A stretch of 64,000 nucleotides of DNA from Papilionanthe hookeriana x Papilionanthe teres (GCA_022702705.1 CM040423.1:44651575-44715574), one strand, 5' to 3'. Counted from the stretch's first letter, positions 34,775 to 46,667 are shown. A program made the numbers and translations. The notes: a model not told the origin generated them from the letters alone.

Positions 34775-36579
34775 TCAAGATGAGAAACGGCTGTTGAAAG
34801 AGATCAAAAGATGGTGTGTTGGGTGGGCATGGGATTTAAAGCAGGGTAGGGGAGGTGGCGTGGGAAAGGAAGAAAGGCGACGCCTTTGGTCTTTCTACAG
34901 TGGCGCGTGTTAATCCGCGTTAGGGTTGTTTTTGTTTAGGGTTGGGCGGTGGGTGAGGAAGAGGACAAAGAAGAGGAGATTCGACAAAGAGACATAAGAG
35001 GGGAGGAATTGGGGATGGTTCGATCGGATTGGAAGCTTGCGGTGAAGGATGATGTGTGAGAAGGACAAGTGTCGGATCTGAGAGTGGCTGCTGCCAAATG
35101 GAGCTGCTTTAGAGGGTTAATAAGATATATTTGCATAAATATCACTCAATTGCAATGTATTTACATATCCAACCCTCAGTCTGCAATTTTTTTGTTTATA
35201 CAGAAAGTGGATATTGTTGGATATGTGTATAGACGACGGATACGATTTTTTGTGCGACGATACTTTAAAATAATTGAAGATAAATGATACTTTTAAACCC
35301 TCATTTTATATTTTAAGGATGGGCAGATGTAATGCCATCTATTCTAATGCTCATTCATTAAGATTTTGTATTGGCTTTAAAAATTGGGTGACATTCATTT
35401 GACTCATTCTTCAGCTTCAAAATTTTGACCCGAAAATTGTTATATATATAAAATTGTTATATATATATATATAATGTTCAGTCTTTAATTAGAAGTCAAA
35501 TTAAACGGGTCGACAAGACAAACATAATGACACTAAGGATACAATGACTTTCTTCAGACTCCTGATTTCTCATAATTTCACTAAGTGAAAAACATGTCAA
35601 CTTCCTATTATAAATTTTATGATGATGTGATTTTAAGCGTATATACCACCTAATTCTTATGCATTTACATAACTAACACCAAAACTTTCATATTACAATT
35701 ATAGCACTCAAAACTTTAACATGTAAAATGTAAAGTCTACATGTTAAATATATAAATACATATGAATCTGGTGGCATGTATGTAAATTCCCCTAAAAATA
35801 TAAGATGTTATCATGTTTAAAATGCACCGAATTTCGAATGATTGCATATGTTTGGCTACAAAGAACATGCACCACATATTTATTAAGATATATACATTAT
35901 TGGTTTGGCAATCATAGAATTAGTAATGGAGAATATGGTACATAATTGTTTTGGTTTCTTCATAAATTGTCATACATTCATAGCCACATATTATCAAATA
36001 TTCGATGTGCATAAATGTTTAGAGGATTTAAATACATGCCACTTAGTTCATATGTATTTACATGTCCCGACACATAAATTTCAATTTTTACGTATATGCC
36101 CTCTTATCTATGCAGGAAAATGTATATATATCATAAAAACTTATATTAAAAATGATAATTTCGAACTAACATACAAGATATATACGTCCTCGAGAAAAAG
36201 GATAATTCCGCTCTTAAAAAAGAGAAGTGGTAACGAATCATTTGTTACCCAACATACGAACAACAATGTCGATTTCAAATCCACTTAGACGAAAAATTCT
36301 GATTTGGACTTGAAACAACACGAGCTTTATATCATATAAGAGACAAAATGTCAGTTTAAGAGCAAAATAATATTCATTACTTATTTAATGTTATGTATCA
36401 TGAGATTGGCCTATCTTTGTTTCATTAATTTGAATAGTGGTTTATTATACCCAATGGTCCCTACACTTCAAAAGAATTATGTGAGAACTTGATTACAACT
36501 GACCTTCACCTTAGTACAAATCTAAGAATTTTTAAAACCTATCATGACTCAATTTTTATTTCAACAACATAGCCACATG

Positions 36580-36580
<1 letters not shown>
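34775..36580. other. CCX upstream region and MITE-rich spacer
   Basis: A TTTAAAT element on the minus strand at about 34834-34840 is a possible TATA-like box for the first CCX gene. Long-TIR MITE material occurs at about 35120-35240 (partial), 35636-35812 (nearly full, GTATATACCACCTAATTCTT to ATCTGGTGGCATGTATGTAA) and 36020-36125 (left half). No gene is seen; the open frame 35905-36288 (plus) overlaps MITE sequence and is unsupported. Confidence 0.5.
35636..35812. mobile_element. Long-TIR MITE copy
   Basis: Both arms are readable (TACCACCTAATTCTTATGCA with TTACATAACTAACACC; TAAATACATATGAATCTGGT with GGCATGTATGTAAATT). The centre is shorter than in the 230-bp copies. Confidence 0.75.

Positions 36581-36581
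<1 letters not shown>

Positions 36582-36661
<80 letters not shown>
36582..36661. repeat. (AT)n microsatellite, 80 bp
   Basis: Pure AT repeat flanked by TGTC and GACA, making the whole tract an extended palindrome. The flank to 37444 is AT-rich with no recognised gene. Confidence 0.97.
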
Positions 36662-36663
<2 letters not shown>

Positions 36664-37444
36664 CATTTATGCTCCCATAACCAACAATTCGATGAGATCA
36701 TGTTAAGATGGAGTGGAAGCGACGAATAGCTCGGTCAGTATAAAATACTATTCACTATAAGTAGGATTGAACAAACTCTAGCGAGCTACAATATTAGTGT
36801 CCTTTAAAAATATTTTAGAAATCTCAACTTTATGAATAATAGAACCGTATCAAAACATCTTATAAATAAGTAATTAATCACATCTCACTAAAGAGCTTGG
36901 CCAATAATGGTGATAGAGATAGCGGTGGTTGATAAAGAGCGTAGGACGACAACGACTTGCAGTGTCTTCGATTATTGGCCGAAATAAATCAGTTCTCAAA
37001 TACATCAAAAACAAACTAAGACGTGACTTGTGAATTCCTCTAAATTTTATTTTGAATCTATTTTTATGAACCAAACACCTAATTTTTCACAATTCTTACA
37101 TCAGCAAACTTTTATACCAAAAAAATCCTTCAAATCAAGCAAAGCTTACGTATAAATGACGATACTCTAATTTTATATTTTAAATGAAAAGTGTAGGGAG
37201 AAGTTTGTAGAGATTTTTTTCTTAAATTAGGAGACTCGAGTTCAAAGTACATTCTAATCATTAATTTATAACCTAATTGGCTAATGTCAACTTTAAAAAA
37301 AATTCAGCCTTAAGTTAATTATTAATTTTTATGCAATTAAACGGACATTTAAAGCATATCATATTGCAAATTTAAGCTTTTATTAAAATTAGGTTACGAT
37401 TTAATAACTACAAATATGTAGTAACAAACCAGAATTCTAACATC

Positions 37445-37529
37445 CCGACCTTAGCTCAGTTGGTAGAGCGGAGGACTGTAGTTAGGAACAGATATCCTTA
37501 GGTCGCTGGTTCGAATCCGGCAGGTCGGA
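37445..37529 (+). tRNA. tRNA-Tyr (GTA) with 12-nt intron
   Basis: A complete eukaryotic tRNA. The acceptor stem is CCGACCT/AGGTCGG with discriminator A (37529). The A box TAGCTCAGTTGGTAGAGC and B box GGTTCGAATCC are intact RNA polymerase III promoters. The anticodon GTA is at 37478-37480. The intron TTAGGAACAGAT (37482-37493) follows position 37, the universal site, and is typical of plant tRNA-Tyr genes. A run of eight T from 37532 is the terminator. The mature tRNA is 73 nt before CCA addition. Confidence 0.98.
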
Positions 37530-38642
37530 AATTTTTTTTCAATTTAAAATAATTGAATTAAAAATGCTTTGTATAAAATAATTTTTTTACGGAATTATTG
37601 TCACAAATTACCAAATTAAATATTAAATTGCGCTTAATTTCTAAATTATAATTATCGTATCAATTTTTCTGAACTTCTTAATTAAATATTAAATGATAAA
37701 AAGCTTTATTCTTGTAAATAAAAAAGTCTGATTAAATGACTTTAAACGATAAATAAAAAAATAGCATTAATATGAAATTAATAAAGTTATATAAAAGTAT
37801 GAATTAAATTATTTTTCTTATAGTAAATTTTATTTAATTATATTATATATAAAAGAAAATAATTATATAGCTATAATTATATTTTATATATATTAGTTTC
37901 CTTTTATAGCATCAAACAAATATGGGTTGCATTATTATGCAGGAAAGATAATAGAATACGAAATCAAGTAGGTCTCTTGTCAGGCAGCATGTCTAAATAG
38001 AACTTACTGTAAGAAAAGTTATTTAATTCATCACATAAAAATGTGTCAACACGAACTGTTCTCGTTGGAGTCAACCAATTCGGTCGTGAGACAAATTGAG
38101 CTTTTTTGGTCGAGTTGATCTCATCTTATGATTGTTTTGAGCAATACAAGTTGATTTGGTTAAGAATGGCAACATGGTTAAATAAACCATCACAATTATA
38201 CATTTGATACTTTATCCCTATTTCAAATTTAATATCTATTTAGAGTCATAAATACACAATATTAAACACACACACACATAAACCATCCTTCGGACATATA
38301 CACTGTATAATTTTGATTGCCATCATATTCATATCATGAATCTTAATGTACAAGATAAGACGTATCAAGACTCTTGATCAGCAGTGCTAATTAATAGTAA
38401 CAGTTATTTTTTACAATCAAAGAACAAAATAAAGCAAATATATAAAATTTTTAAATTCTACTTCACATTGCATAATATAAGAAAGGCTAAATCATGAACT
38501 ATAAGTGCAGGTCATTGAACATTTTGAGAAATGAATTCTAAAAAGCTAGCCTGCTAACTCAAACATTAAAGGAAAGATCACATCTTAAAATTCCCTTAAA
38601 CTATTACAACCAATTAAGTTAAATTACAAAACATACCCTCTA
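37530..38642. other. AT-rich spacer
   Basis: No gene or element recognised between the tRNA and the second CCX gene; it should contain the 3' UTR of the latter. Confidence 0.6.
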
Positions 38643-40394
38643 TCAAAACTGGATAAGCCCCAAGCTTTGAGATAGCCTCAAAGACAAGAAACCCAAATAG
38701 ATGGCCAATAGCCCAATGCCTAAAACCCTATCCAGCTTCATCTCCTTCTTTGGCAAGATAACCAAAGCCCACAACAAACCCCCAATCATAAATCCTAGAA
38801 TCTCAAACAATGCAGGGGACATCGGTATTACAAATGGGTCGGGATGCACAGCCCAAGCCGACACCACCAGCGACAACCCGAGACCGGCCAACGTGTTGAA
38901 AATTGGGCCAGCATAGCACCCAGATATCGCAATTTGAGCCCCATCTTGGCCCCCATTCATTGCCATTGCCACATTCGCTATCAAATCCCCAATGGAGTTT
39001 CCCCATGCAAGAACAGTAAACCCTAAAATTGAAGGGCTTATCCCAAATATGTAACCCAAGGAAATTAACAACCCTACAAGCTCTTCAGCTATGACATAAG
39101 TCCAAAGAACACTCATCAAGAAACCTCCTGCAAGCCATGGGAACAAGCATTTCCTTGGTGGATTGTCCTTCATGGTTGTGTGCAAGGCCATCAAACCCAT
39201 GACCAACCCTATCAAGCCGCTATACAGACAAATGGTGAGCCCCTCCTTCGAGCTCATTCCTCCTCTCTTCGAATTCCATAAAGTAGCGAGGAATATTGGT
39301 GCCAAGCCAGCGGAGGCAACTGCAAAGGGCCTTGACCATCGCTCCTCGGAGACATCTGGTATGGTTAATCTTCTGGGGAGGTAGAGGGGGAGCTCAACAA
39401 AGTAGAGAAGCCAACTAAGATAGTGTGAGGTAGCCATCCATAGCTGGAGAAAATTGGATGGGTTCTGGGGTGGGTTAGGCTCAGAGGAGGAAGAGTTATT
39501 TTCCTTGGTGGAAGAAATTGGCTCATTTAGCTCCTCAGTGTCGAGGATGGGAATGACAAGACTATCATATTTCTCGCGACAAAAATGTGTGGCAGAGACA
39601 ATGGAGACGTAGACAAAGTAGAGAGAGGTGAAGGCCATGGAACCCCATATGGTCACCTTGCCAACAATGAGGATAGTGAGGAGGGAAGAGAGGACAAAGA
39701 TAAAAAAACACACATCACGAAGAAAACTAGCTCGATCAATACAAATAGCATCAGCAACAGTAGTAGTAGTAGTGGTAACAGATGAAGAGACTCCAACCCC
39801 TCCAATGCTTTTGATGGCAGATGGCCTACAAAAGTTGATGACACCAACTACGACACATGACACAAAGAAGGCACCACCAAGCACACTACTTAATCCAACC
39901 TCACCGGAGCCTGAGCGAAATGACACGATGCTTGCAAATACATCAGGCGAGCCATTTCCCAATGAGAGGAGGGTGACTCCGGCGATGGTGGGAGATAGGT
40001 GAAGGACTCTAGAGAGGTTCTCAACGGAGGAACAAAAGTATTGAGAGGCAGTATTTCCTAGGAGATAGAATAGGACTAGTAGCCATGAAGCTAAAAGCGA
40101 GTAGCCTAATGCAGGATACCTCCCACATGAGCAGTAGAAAATATGGAGATAGTTTAAATAGCCTTGAGTAATGCACGGGTGGTGTTTTTTGAGATAAAGG
40201 CATCTTGAATGAGAGTCCTTTAGCTTTTGAAGGCCAAAGCAACCAGCCCCTCTTGGTGTTAACCCATGGCTGGTTGATGAGAGAGGAATGAAGGTGGTGG
40301 GAGATCGAATGTGGGAGGTGAAGAAGAAGCATAATAGCAGGAGGAAAGTGGTGCTTACGACGGCTTTGAAGTTTTTGGAAAGAGCAAAAGCCAT
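38643..40394 (-). CDS. CCX: Cation/calcium exchanger (CCX family), 583 aa
   Basis: An intronless second CCX paralogue. It has an N-terminal hydrophobic segment (about 10-28), a longer Cys-rich lumenal region (CFGLQKLKDSHSRCLYLKKH) than its neighbour, then the two alpha repeats: LSLGNGSPDVFASI (about 144-157) and LAWGNSIGDLIANVAMA (about 463-479). A poly-Thr/Ser stretch (SSVTTTTTTVA) and a Ser/Pro-rich loop sit between them. Shared blocks such as LPLYLPRRLTIP, EERWS(R/K)PFAVAS and GCYAGPIFNTL show common descent with 33131-34774, but the loops differ strongly, so the duplication is old. Same strand, separate promoter. Several ATGs precede the chosen start in the leader (see regulatory entries); the chosen start gives the family-like N-terminus. 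Confidence 0.95.
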   Translation of the reverse strand: MAFALSKNFKAVVSTTFLLLLCFFFTSHIRSPTTFIPLSSTSHGLTPRGAGCFGLQKLKDSHSRCLYLKKHHPCITQGYLNYLHIFYCSCGRYPALGYSLLASWLLVLFYLLGNTASQYFCSSVENLSRVLHLSPTIAGVTLLSLGNGSPDVFASIVSFRSGSGEVGLSSVLGGAFFVSCVVVGVINFCRPSAIKSIGGVGVSSSVTTTTTTVADAICIDRASFLRDVCFFIFVLSSLLTILIVGKVTIWGSMAFTSLYFVYVSIVSATHFCREKYDSLVIPILDTEELNEPISSTKENNSSSSEPNPPQNPSNFLQLWMATSHYLSWLLYFVELPLYLPRRLTIPDVSEERWSRPFAVASAGLAPIFLATLWNSKRGGMSSKEGLTICLYSGLIGLVMGLMALHTTMKDNPPRKCLFPWLAGGFLMSVLWTYVIAEELVGLLISLGYIFGISPSILGFTVLAWGNSIGDLIANVAMAMNGGQDGAQIAISGCYAGPIFNTLAGLGLSLVVSAWAVHPDPFVIPMSPALFEILGFMIGGLLWALVILPKKEMKLDRVLGIGLLAIYLGFLSLRLSQSLGLIQF

Positions 40395-40494
40395 TGTTAG
40401 AAGCCAATCTCAAAACCCTAATTGGCAAAAGAGGAAGAAGAAGTAGACATGCAGTGGAATTGGCCCTCTCTCTAGGGAAGCTATTTGGTTTCAT
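40395..40494 (-). promoter_or_regulatory. Upstream ATGs in the leader of the 583-aa CCX gene
   Basis: The minus strand has an ATG at 40492-40494 opening a 157-codon frame that runs past the CCX start out of frame and ends at 40021, plus a 10-codon uORF starting at 40450 (MSTSSSSFAN). If transcription starts near the TATA box at 40675-40681, ribosomes meet these before the CCX ATG, which could reduce its translation. This is inferred from position only. Confidence 0.4.
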
Positions 40495-40674
40495 GTAATC
40501 ATACTTCTATAAGCTAAGTGTGCAAAGTGTGTGCACGAGTAAAAGAGAGAGAGACATAGAGAAGCGAGATACTGATTACTGCTAGCAATCAGAAGAGTTG
40601 CTAGTTAAAACATAGTGGTGGTTTTACACTTAGTGAGATGCATGCTTTAGTTGTTTTCCTTTGGATTCCATGGC

Positions 40675-40681
40675 TTTTATA
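40675..40681 (-). promoter_or_regulatory. TATA box of the 583-aa CCX gene
   Basis: The minus strand reads CCTTATAAAAGCC, a consensus plant TATA box about 280 bp upstream of the CCX start codon. It predicts a leader of roughly 250 nt. Confidence 0.6.
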
Positions 40682-40929
40682 AGGACGGTAAGGGATCAAA
40701 TGCTTGGTTTCAAACATACTGGATGAGCAATAAGAAGTCGCTCAAAGATTAGCACACAAAAGGTCTTGGAAAGGCCATTGATGCCATTTGGTGTTGTGTG
40801 TTTGTGTAAAGGTACCAGAATGGAGAATTGCATGCATTTTACATGAGGTGTTAAGTTGCAAAAGGAAGCTTGGTGGAATTACAGTATGAAATAAACCAGA
40901 ATAAGTGTACGCACAACAAGACACATCAC

Positions 40930-41285
40930 ACAATTCACCGTTTGGGGGGATTTTTTCGCGCGGCGCGGCGCGGCATCCCCCGCTAATCTCCGCCGTTTGG
41001 GGCGGCGATTTCATCGCGGCGGCCCCGACGCGCAGCGGAAAGCGGGCCGCCGGCGGGCCGCCGGATCCCGCCTCTGTCTGCTTTTACTTCGCGCTTTCTT
41101 CTTTACTTTTACGCGTATGCCATTCTCCCCCGCCTTCGCATTTCTGTTCCTTCTCTCCGGTCTCTTCCCCGTCAATCGACTTCCTTGGACGAATTGCAGT
41201 GCGAAGAAGATGACTGGAATGCGTCACGATCCAAATAGCCATTTTTAAGGAGGCGATCCATGAGTTCCACCCACTCCGGCCATTG
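40930..41285. other. GC-rich island, Harbinger-like termini
   Basis: An abrupt GC-rich island in AT-rich DNA. About 40939-41070 is built of CCGTTTGGGG and GCGGCG words in both orientations, including a GGCGATTTCATCGCGG stem. Its composition and TTTGG words recall the right end of the Harbinger element at 59160-59304, so it may be a related MITE; ends and target duplication were not found. Confidence 0.35.
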
Positions 41286-41432
41286 ATGGGAAATCTCCAC
41301 CGACCTCACCTTACCCTCTTCTTCCTCTGGATTTCGTGCTCTTCCAGCGGACAGAGCAGCGACTCATTTCAAAGGTTCGAGGACTTCAGCCTCCTGAAAG
41401 AGAAAATCAAGTCTGCGAATGTTAGCGGCTGA
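41286..41432 (+). CDS. Hypothetical 48-aa ORF with signal-like N-terminus
   Basis: ATG to TGA, 48 codons: MGNLHRPHLTLFFLWISCSS then SGQSSDSFQRFEDFSLLKEK and IKSANVSG. The N-terminus has a short basic part and a hydrophobic core like a secretion signal, followed by a polar segment. No family recognised. It lies in the GC-rich island, whose composition resembles a leader or first exon, so it may be the 5' fragment of a lost gene. No splice continuation could be established. A chance ORF is quite possible. Confidence 0.25.
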   Translation: MGNLHRPHLTLFFLWISCSSSGQSSDSFQRFEDFSLLKEKIKSANVSG

Positions 41433-42255
41433 GGAGCTCGAGAAAGAAAAGGAGTGAGAGAGGCCGCATTTGAAGGTTTGTTATCTCATAAGTTTTGGCT
41501 TAAAGGCACACCAATGATGCGTGTTCATGCTCGTGGGTAAGTTTAGAGGTGAGCATATTGAAGTAATAAATGAGGTACAGAATTGCTTAAAACTGTTGCT
41601 GTTTATGATTACAACTTTGGTGTTTTATGGTTGGTGGGCATTCCGCATGGAGTTAAATGGGGATGAAGATTAGCTGGGGGATGGAAGGAGCGTAGGTTTC
41701 TCTTATTAGTTGTGTTGAGCTCTCTATTAATCTGTACTGAAACTTCATGCTTATAGTTGTGTTATGGAGATTATGAAAAGCTGTATTTGGAAAAATTGCA
41801 ACTCTTTTGAGTAGTTGTTGTTAGCTGTCTATTTGTCTGTAATGAAACTCTATCTTTGTTTTGGTGTTATGGGTTTTACTAATGCTAATCCTCATCAATT
41901 TCCTGTAAAGAAATTAAGTGGTTTTCAAAGTTGCTAATGATCCAGGAGGTGATTGGCATGAATCTTGCTCATTTTGTTGTTTTCATAACATGGCCTCATG
42001 ATCACGACATAGTTTTTCTTATCTTTATGTCCTTCATTTGATCATGGAACAAGCTGCTAGCTTTCATTAATAACAAGTGGACAGAGTTATTAAATTTTGG
42101 TGCCATTTGCATTCATACCACAAAACGCTTATGTAGTTACATATGTACACCTAACGTTTCATATTTACATGCATAGTACTCTAATCTTGGGAAATTGACC
42201 TGGTCTTGATTGTTTAGAAAATGGATTTTTTTTTTTTTTTTTTTTTTTTATATGG
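41433..42255. other. Spacer with MITE fragment and poly(T)
   Basis: T/G-rich intron-like DNA. About 42098-42200 is a left half of the long-TIR MITE (CATTCATACCACAAAACGCT, CTTATGTAGTTACATATGTA). A 22-base poly(T) lies at 42228-42249 directly before the pseudo-exon, as a reversed poly(A) would. Confidence 0.5.
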
Positions 42256-42560
42256 TTGAATGCAGGTTGAGTGATGAGTCAGGACCTATGCTTGACTTGG
42301 GCATCATAAGGTTCCATCTGAAGCTGTTCCATAAGTTCTTGGTGCTCCCATTGTTCATCCAAATCTTAAGAATCAAAATTTAGAGATTTAGGTTCTTCAA
42401 TTTTCTTTTCCGTTAGTTGTGATTCCTTGATCTTCTGCTCTTTCTCATCTGAAGCTTTTACAGAATTTGTCAAATCATAATTTGATTTATCTCCTTCAGT
42501 TTTCCCCAGCTCTTCTCGATCAAAAGGTGCAGTTTTTGGTTCAGAATCAGCTTAAGAAAT
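42256..42560 (-). pseudogene. Coding exon relic, charged/coiled protein
   Basis: The minus strand reads DSEPKTAPFDREELGKTEGD, then EKEQKIKESQLTEKKIEEPK and SLNFDS-stop-DLDEQWEHQE, then LMEQLQMEP. The DLD(E/D)(Q/E)WEHQ(E/D)L(I/M)EQL(K/Q)ME block is one I recall from plant proteins that carry a KVR(A/T)TGLPTILEE segment right after it, but I cannot name the gene. One in-frame TAA breaks the block and the frame ends soon after. The adjacent poly(T) at 42228-42249 (a poly(A) in this orientation) fits a processed or captured fragment. Confidence 0.5.
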
Positions 42561-44150
42561 AAATAAAACTAGTTAAAACTAATTAATTAAATAAATAAGA
42601 CTAATTAAAACTAATTAATTATTCATTAATGTTAATTAATTGTTTAAGAAATAATTTATTTAATAAAAAAATATTTTATATTCAATCACATACAACAATA
42701 CTACTCAGGGACAGGATAATCATTTTTTTCGTAAACATTGCATACAGTACCGCAAAAATAGACAATCGACTTTCTCGCATCGAACTTTCCTGGCTCAGCA
42801 ATTGAAAAGTTCGTAAGTTCGTAGTTGCCCCAAACAGACCCGTAGTCCGATAAAGCTCAAATCGATGAAAGCCATAATAATAATTATAATAATACTAAGC
42901 TCGAAAGAAAAATTGACGTTTGGGCTGATAGTTTTGTTTAGAGCTTTAATTGTACGTTTGAGAAATAAGAAGTTTGCTCGCTATTAATATACTGGAGGGA
43001 TTGTTAGCTCTTTTTGGCATTTGCTTCATAAAAGTTACTGAAACAAGCTAAGTAGTTCTATGATACTAACATGAGTTTATCCACATGTATATGCAATTTA
43101 TGAGCCTTCTTTGATGCAAAGATTAATCAAATGAATCTACAGACATTAGCCTACTTGGACATCGCTGTTCTCAAGCTCTCAACCGACAAAATGATGTTAA
43201 GATAATTGAATCAGGAAAGAGAGAGAGCTCTCGGATCGATAACACTATATATCCATCTTTATATTATAAAGATTCTTTTTTTTATGAGTCTAATTTATAT
43301 TTTTAGGTAATAAATGTAGATATTAATTCTCAACATTACTCTATAGAAATCTTGGTGCAATAATAAAAATTTCTACTTAAAACAAGCCTCACATACTTGA
43401 AGATTTAAAAATATAACCGACAGTAATATATGAAGTTTACAAATAACTATTAGTACTTATTGGGATGCACGAGAATGAATTAAAATTATTAATAACAAAT
43501 GTAAAACAGGGAAACCTTTGTATATTTGTAGAGGCTCATGCCTATCCAGCCTTAAATTTCACAAGTAATCATTAGCTACAAAAACAAATGTCTGATGGAG
43601 TCCATTAACGTTGATTTGTCTATGTACAACATACTCCAACTTTATGAACTGGTGAAGCAGCCAAGAACCCAAAACATTGCTAGTTTGGCTCACGTATAAA
43701 TGATGTTGGTGTGAGAAACTTGAGAGAATGCACCACGTGAACTGAGTAAAGAGATATTGGTTTAATGATGGTTGTAGATCTTTCATTTTGTCTTGATGTT
43801 ATGAAAGAAATTCCGTTAGCATACGATAAATTTTAAGGTTTTCTTAAAACTTTACAACGATCTTCTCAATGGACTTGGGCCTTTTATCAGCATTACATTT
43901 GGCTTGACTAAAGAATTCCAATTTGAGTATGTTAGCCGTGAATCTACAATTCATTTTTTAAATTCCACCACCATATCCTAAGCTGATAATTTTTTTTGGA
44001 TTGTTTTCTTTATAATGGAAAATATATATCCATTACTACTATAAGATAAATTGTAGGGTTTCAAATGTTATCAAACAAATCCAATTTCTTATAAACTTCA
44101 ACTTCCAATTCCATACAAAATAAAATTCTCAAACTCACGCACAATAAATT
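42561..44150. other. AT-rich spacer, no gene recognised
   Basis: It may include the 3' part of the Copia relic that follows. The minus-strand open frame 43559-43786 (MKDLQPSLNQYLFTQFTWCI) has varied composition, but I cannot assign it. Confidence 0.45.
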
Positions 44151-46667
44151 GGTTTCAAAGTTTTGCTTCTATTCCTCTTACTATATCTTAGAAGCTTTGC
44201 TTTTCACTTAATGCATGAATCCTAAAGTGAGGAAATATATATATATTGAAGAATGGGTAAATTTGGTTGTTGAAGAATGAATAGTTGAGATTGCTTTAAT
44301 AGATGAATAATGTATGATGTGATTAAATTCTCAAACTCACACACTTATCATATGCCATTACCTAACATTTAGATTATTAATAAGTTTGCTTTTCAACACT
44401 CTCTCTTAAACTTGTTTTACAATACCAAGCAAATTTCTTAATCAAAGAAAATCTTCATATTTGAATGGGTTTATTAAAAATACAGGCAATTTGATGCTGT
44501 GATCTCACAAATTTTGATTTTACCTCCTTTCTTGTGATGAATATGCTTGCTTTGATCATGAAGCACTACATTATTGGCCAAAGCTATTGCTGACATGTTG
44601 CATATACAATTTTTGGTTGGATCTTCTTGCAATTATTTAATTCTTTCAACAAATTCTACATTCAAACTGCATATCAAAAACATAATGTATACTACCTATG
44701 TACACAACTCTACAAGTTAAGGTTGTTACAATTGGGTATTTCTACGTCGCTCAGATGAAAGCAACCTCTCCCATGAAAAAAATTAAGCTAAATGCTCTTT
44801 TTCGGTCATCTATATCTAAATCTCTATCACTATCGCTATATCCAAAAATCTTATAACCATTAGAAAATAAATAAAGTAAATCAAAGTTAATTTTACCTTT
44901 GAGATAGTGAAGAATTCTCTTTGCAATCATAAAATAGGTAATTGTTTGATGTTCTTTGTAATGACTATTGAATCAAACAACATGGAAATCATGTCTTATA
45001 TATGTCAAGTATCACACACTCTCAACTAGCTTTTGAAAAGTGTGGATCTAAACTTTATCCTTCCTTATATTTTGAACTGAACATTGCAGTTCATTGGTAG
45101 GAATATATGTTTACAATTATCTATTTTAAAATACTCGAGAATCTCCCTAGCATAACCTTCTTATGTCACAAATTTATTTTTTAGCATTAATGTCAATTCC
45201 AAGATCATGAGCTAGCTATTAGTCATGTTTTCTTTCTTAAATGCTTTTACTATGTTTGAAATGTTCTTGATGAAGGCCGAATAATCAAAGTATAGAGAAA
45301 ATATTAAGATATCTCCATGTTAGACTTTGACATAAAGAGCAAGATCATAAAGACACTTGGAAATACTCATTATTTTTACTATTTCATGCTCTTAGCGATT
45401 GCTTCATTTCATAAAGACCTTTCTTCAACTTTTACATCTATCTAATTGCCCTTTGAATTGATAACCTGATGTTTAATCAATTTAGGCTTATTCTTAAAGA
45501 AGTACAATAAGAAAGGTAGACTTTATAGTCATTTGAAATATATATTTCTTATTTTTTATTTATCAACGACATGATCAATCTAATAGTTTCTAATGATGCA
45601 ATACAAATAAATATCTCATAATACTCAAGTCCAGCTCTTGATTATATAGCCTTTAGCAACAAATCTTATCTTGCATCTTGCAATCACTTAGAATTCCCTT
45701 TTCACTTTGTACACCCATTTTGCTCCTCTCACTTTATCTTTAAGGTACTAAAGTGTTGTTTTTCTCGATGGCTATAGTTTCTTGAATCATTATATTTCTC
45801 TATTTATTCCTTGCACAAATTCTTGGAAATTGACCTGCTAACAATCAACAAAAAGATAAAAAAGTGCAAGATCAAGCTATCAATTATCTAATAGAGACCT
45901 TAAAGGATTCTTCTACGCTCTTTATTTGTTCAAGTTGAAAAGGATGGTGGTGAATTTCCATGATTGTTCTTAGTTGATGAGGTGGTTGGGGTTTTAGGCA
46001 CTTCAACAGTTTGTTCGACTCACAATTGCTCCATTATTTCTTTAGATTCTTTTGAAGTGAACTCTTATCAATTAAATTTCATGGAGTTGATTTGGAGACT
46101 TTCTTTCTCCAACATGAATTTGAAATTTTCGAATGCTTTAAAGATTTCTAATTTTCACTTCAAAAAACATAGATATTTTTATTAAAAAAACCATCAAATG
46201 CAAAGAAGGAAAAATTGCTTTTACCAAATATATTAAGATTTGATTGGTTTTCACACATCTATACGTATTAATTTGAGTGACTCCTAAGTTCTTAAATTTG
46301 ACTCCTTTCAAAGAATATTTTGAATTACTTTCTAAGTAAACACCGTTCATAAAATTAAGCATTTTGATTGATGTAGTTAAACCTCATACATTCCCCATAT
46401 TTGATAGCAACTCTAGTTTTCTAAAATTGAGATGCCTCCAAAGCCAAAATGCATCATTTTAGCATGTCGTGAGACAATTTGTAGCATCATTTAAATACTA
46501 ATAGAAAACATTTTATTTTTGACATTTTTCACCTTGATAATCATCAATGGTCATATAATAGCCTTTCTCTAAGCATTGACCCAAACTCAAAAGTTTACTA
46601 TTTATTTTAGGCACATCAAAAACATTTGAAATTAATTGAAAACTTTCATCTTTTGAGGGACTAAGAA

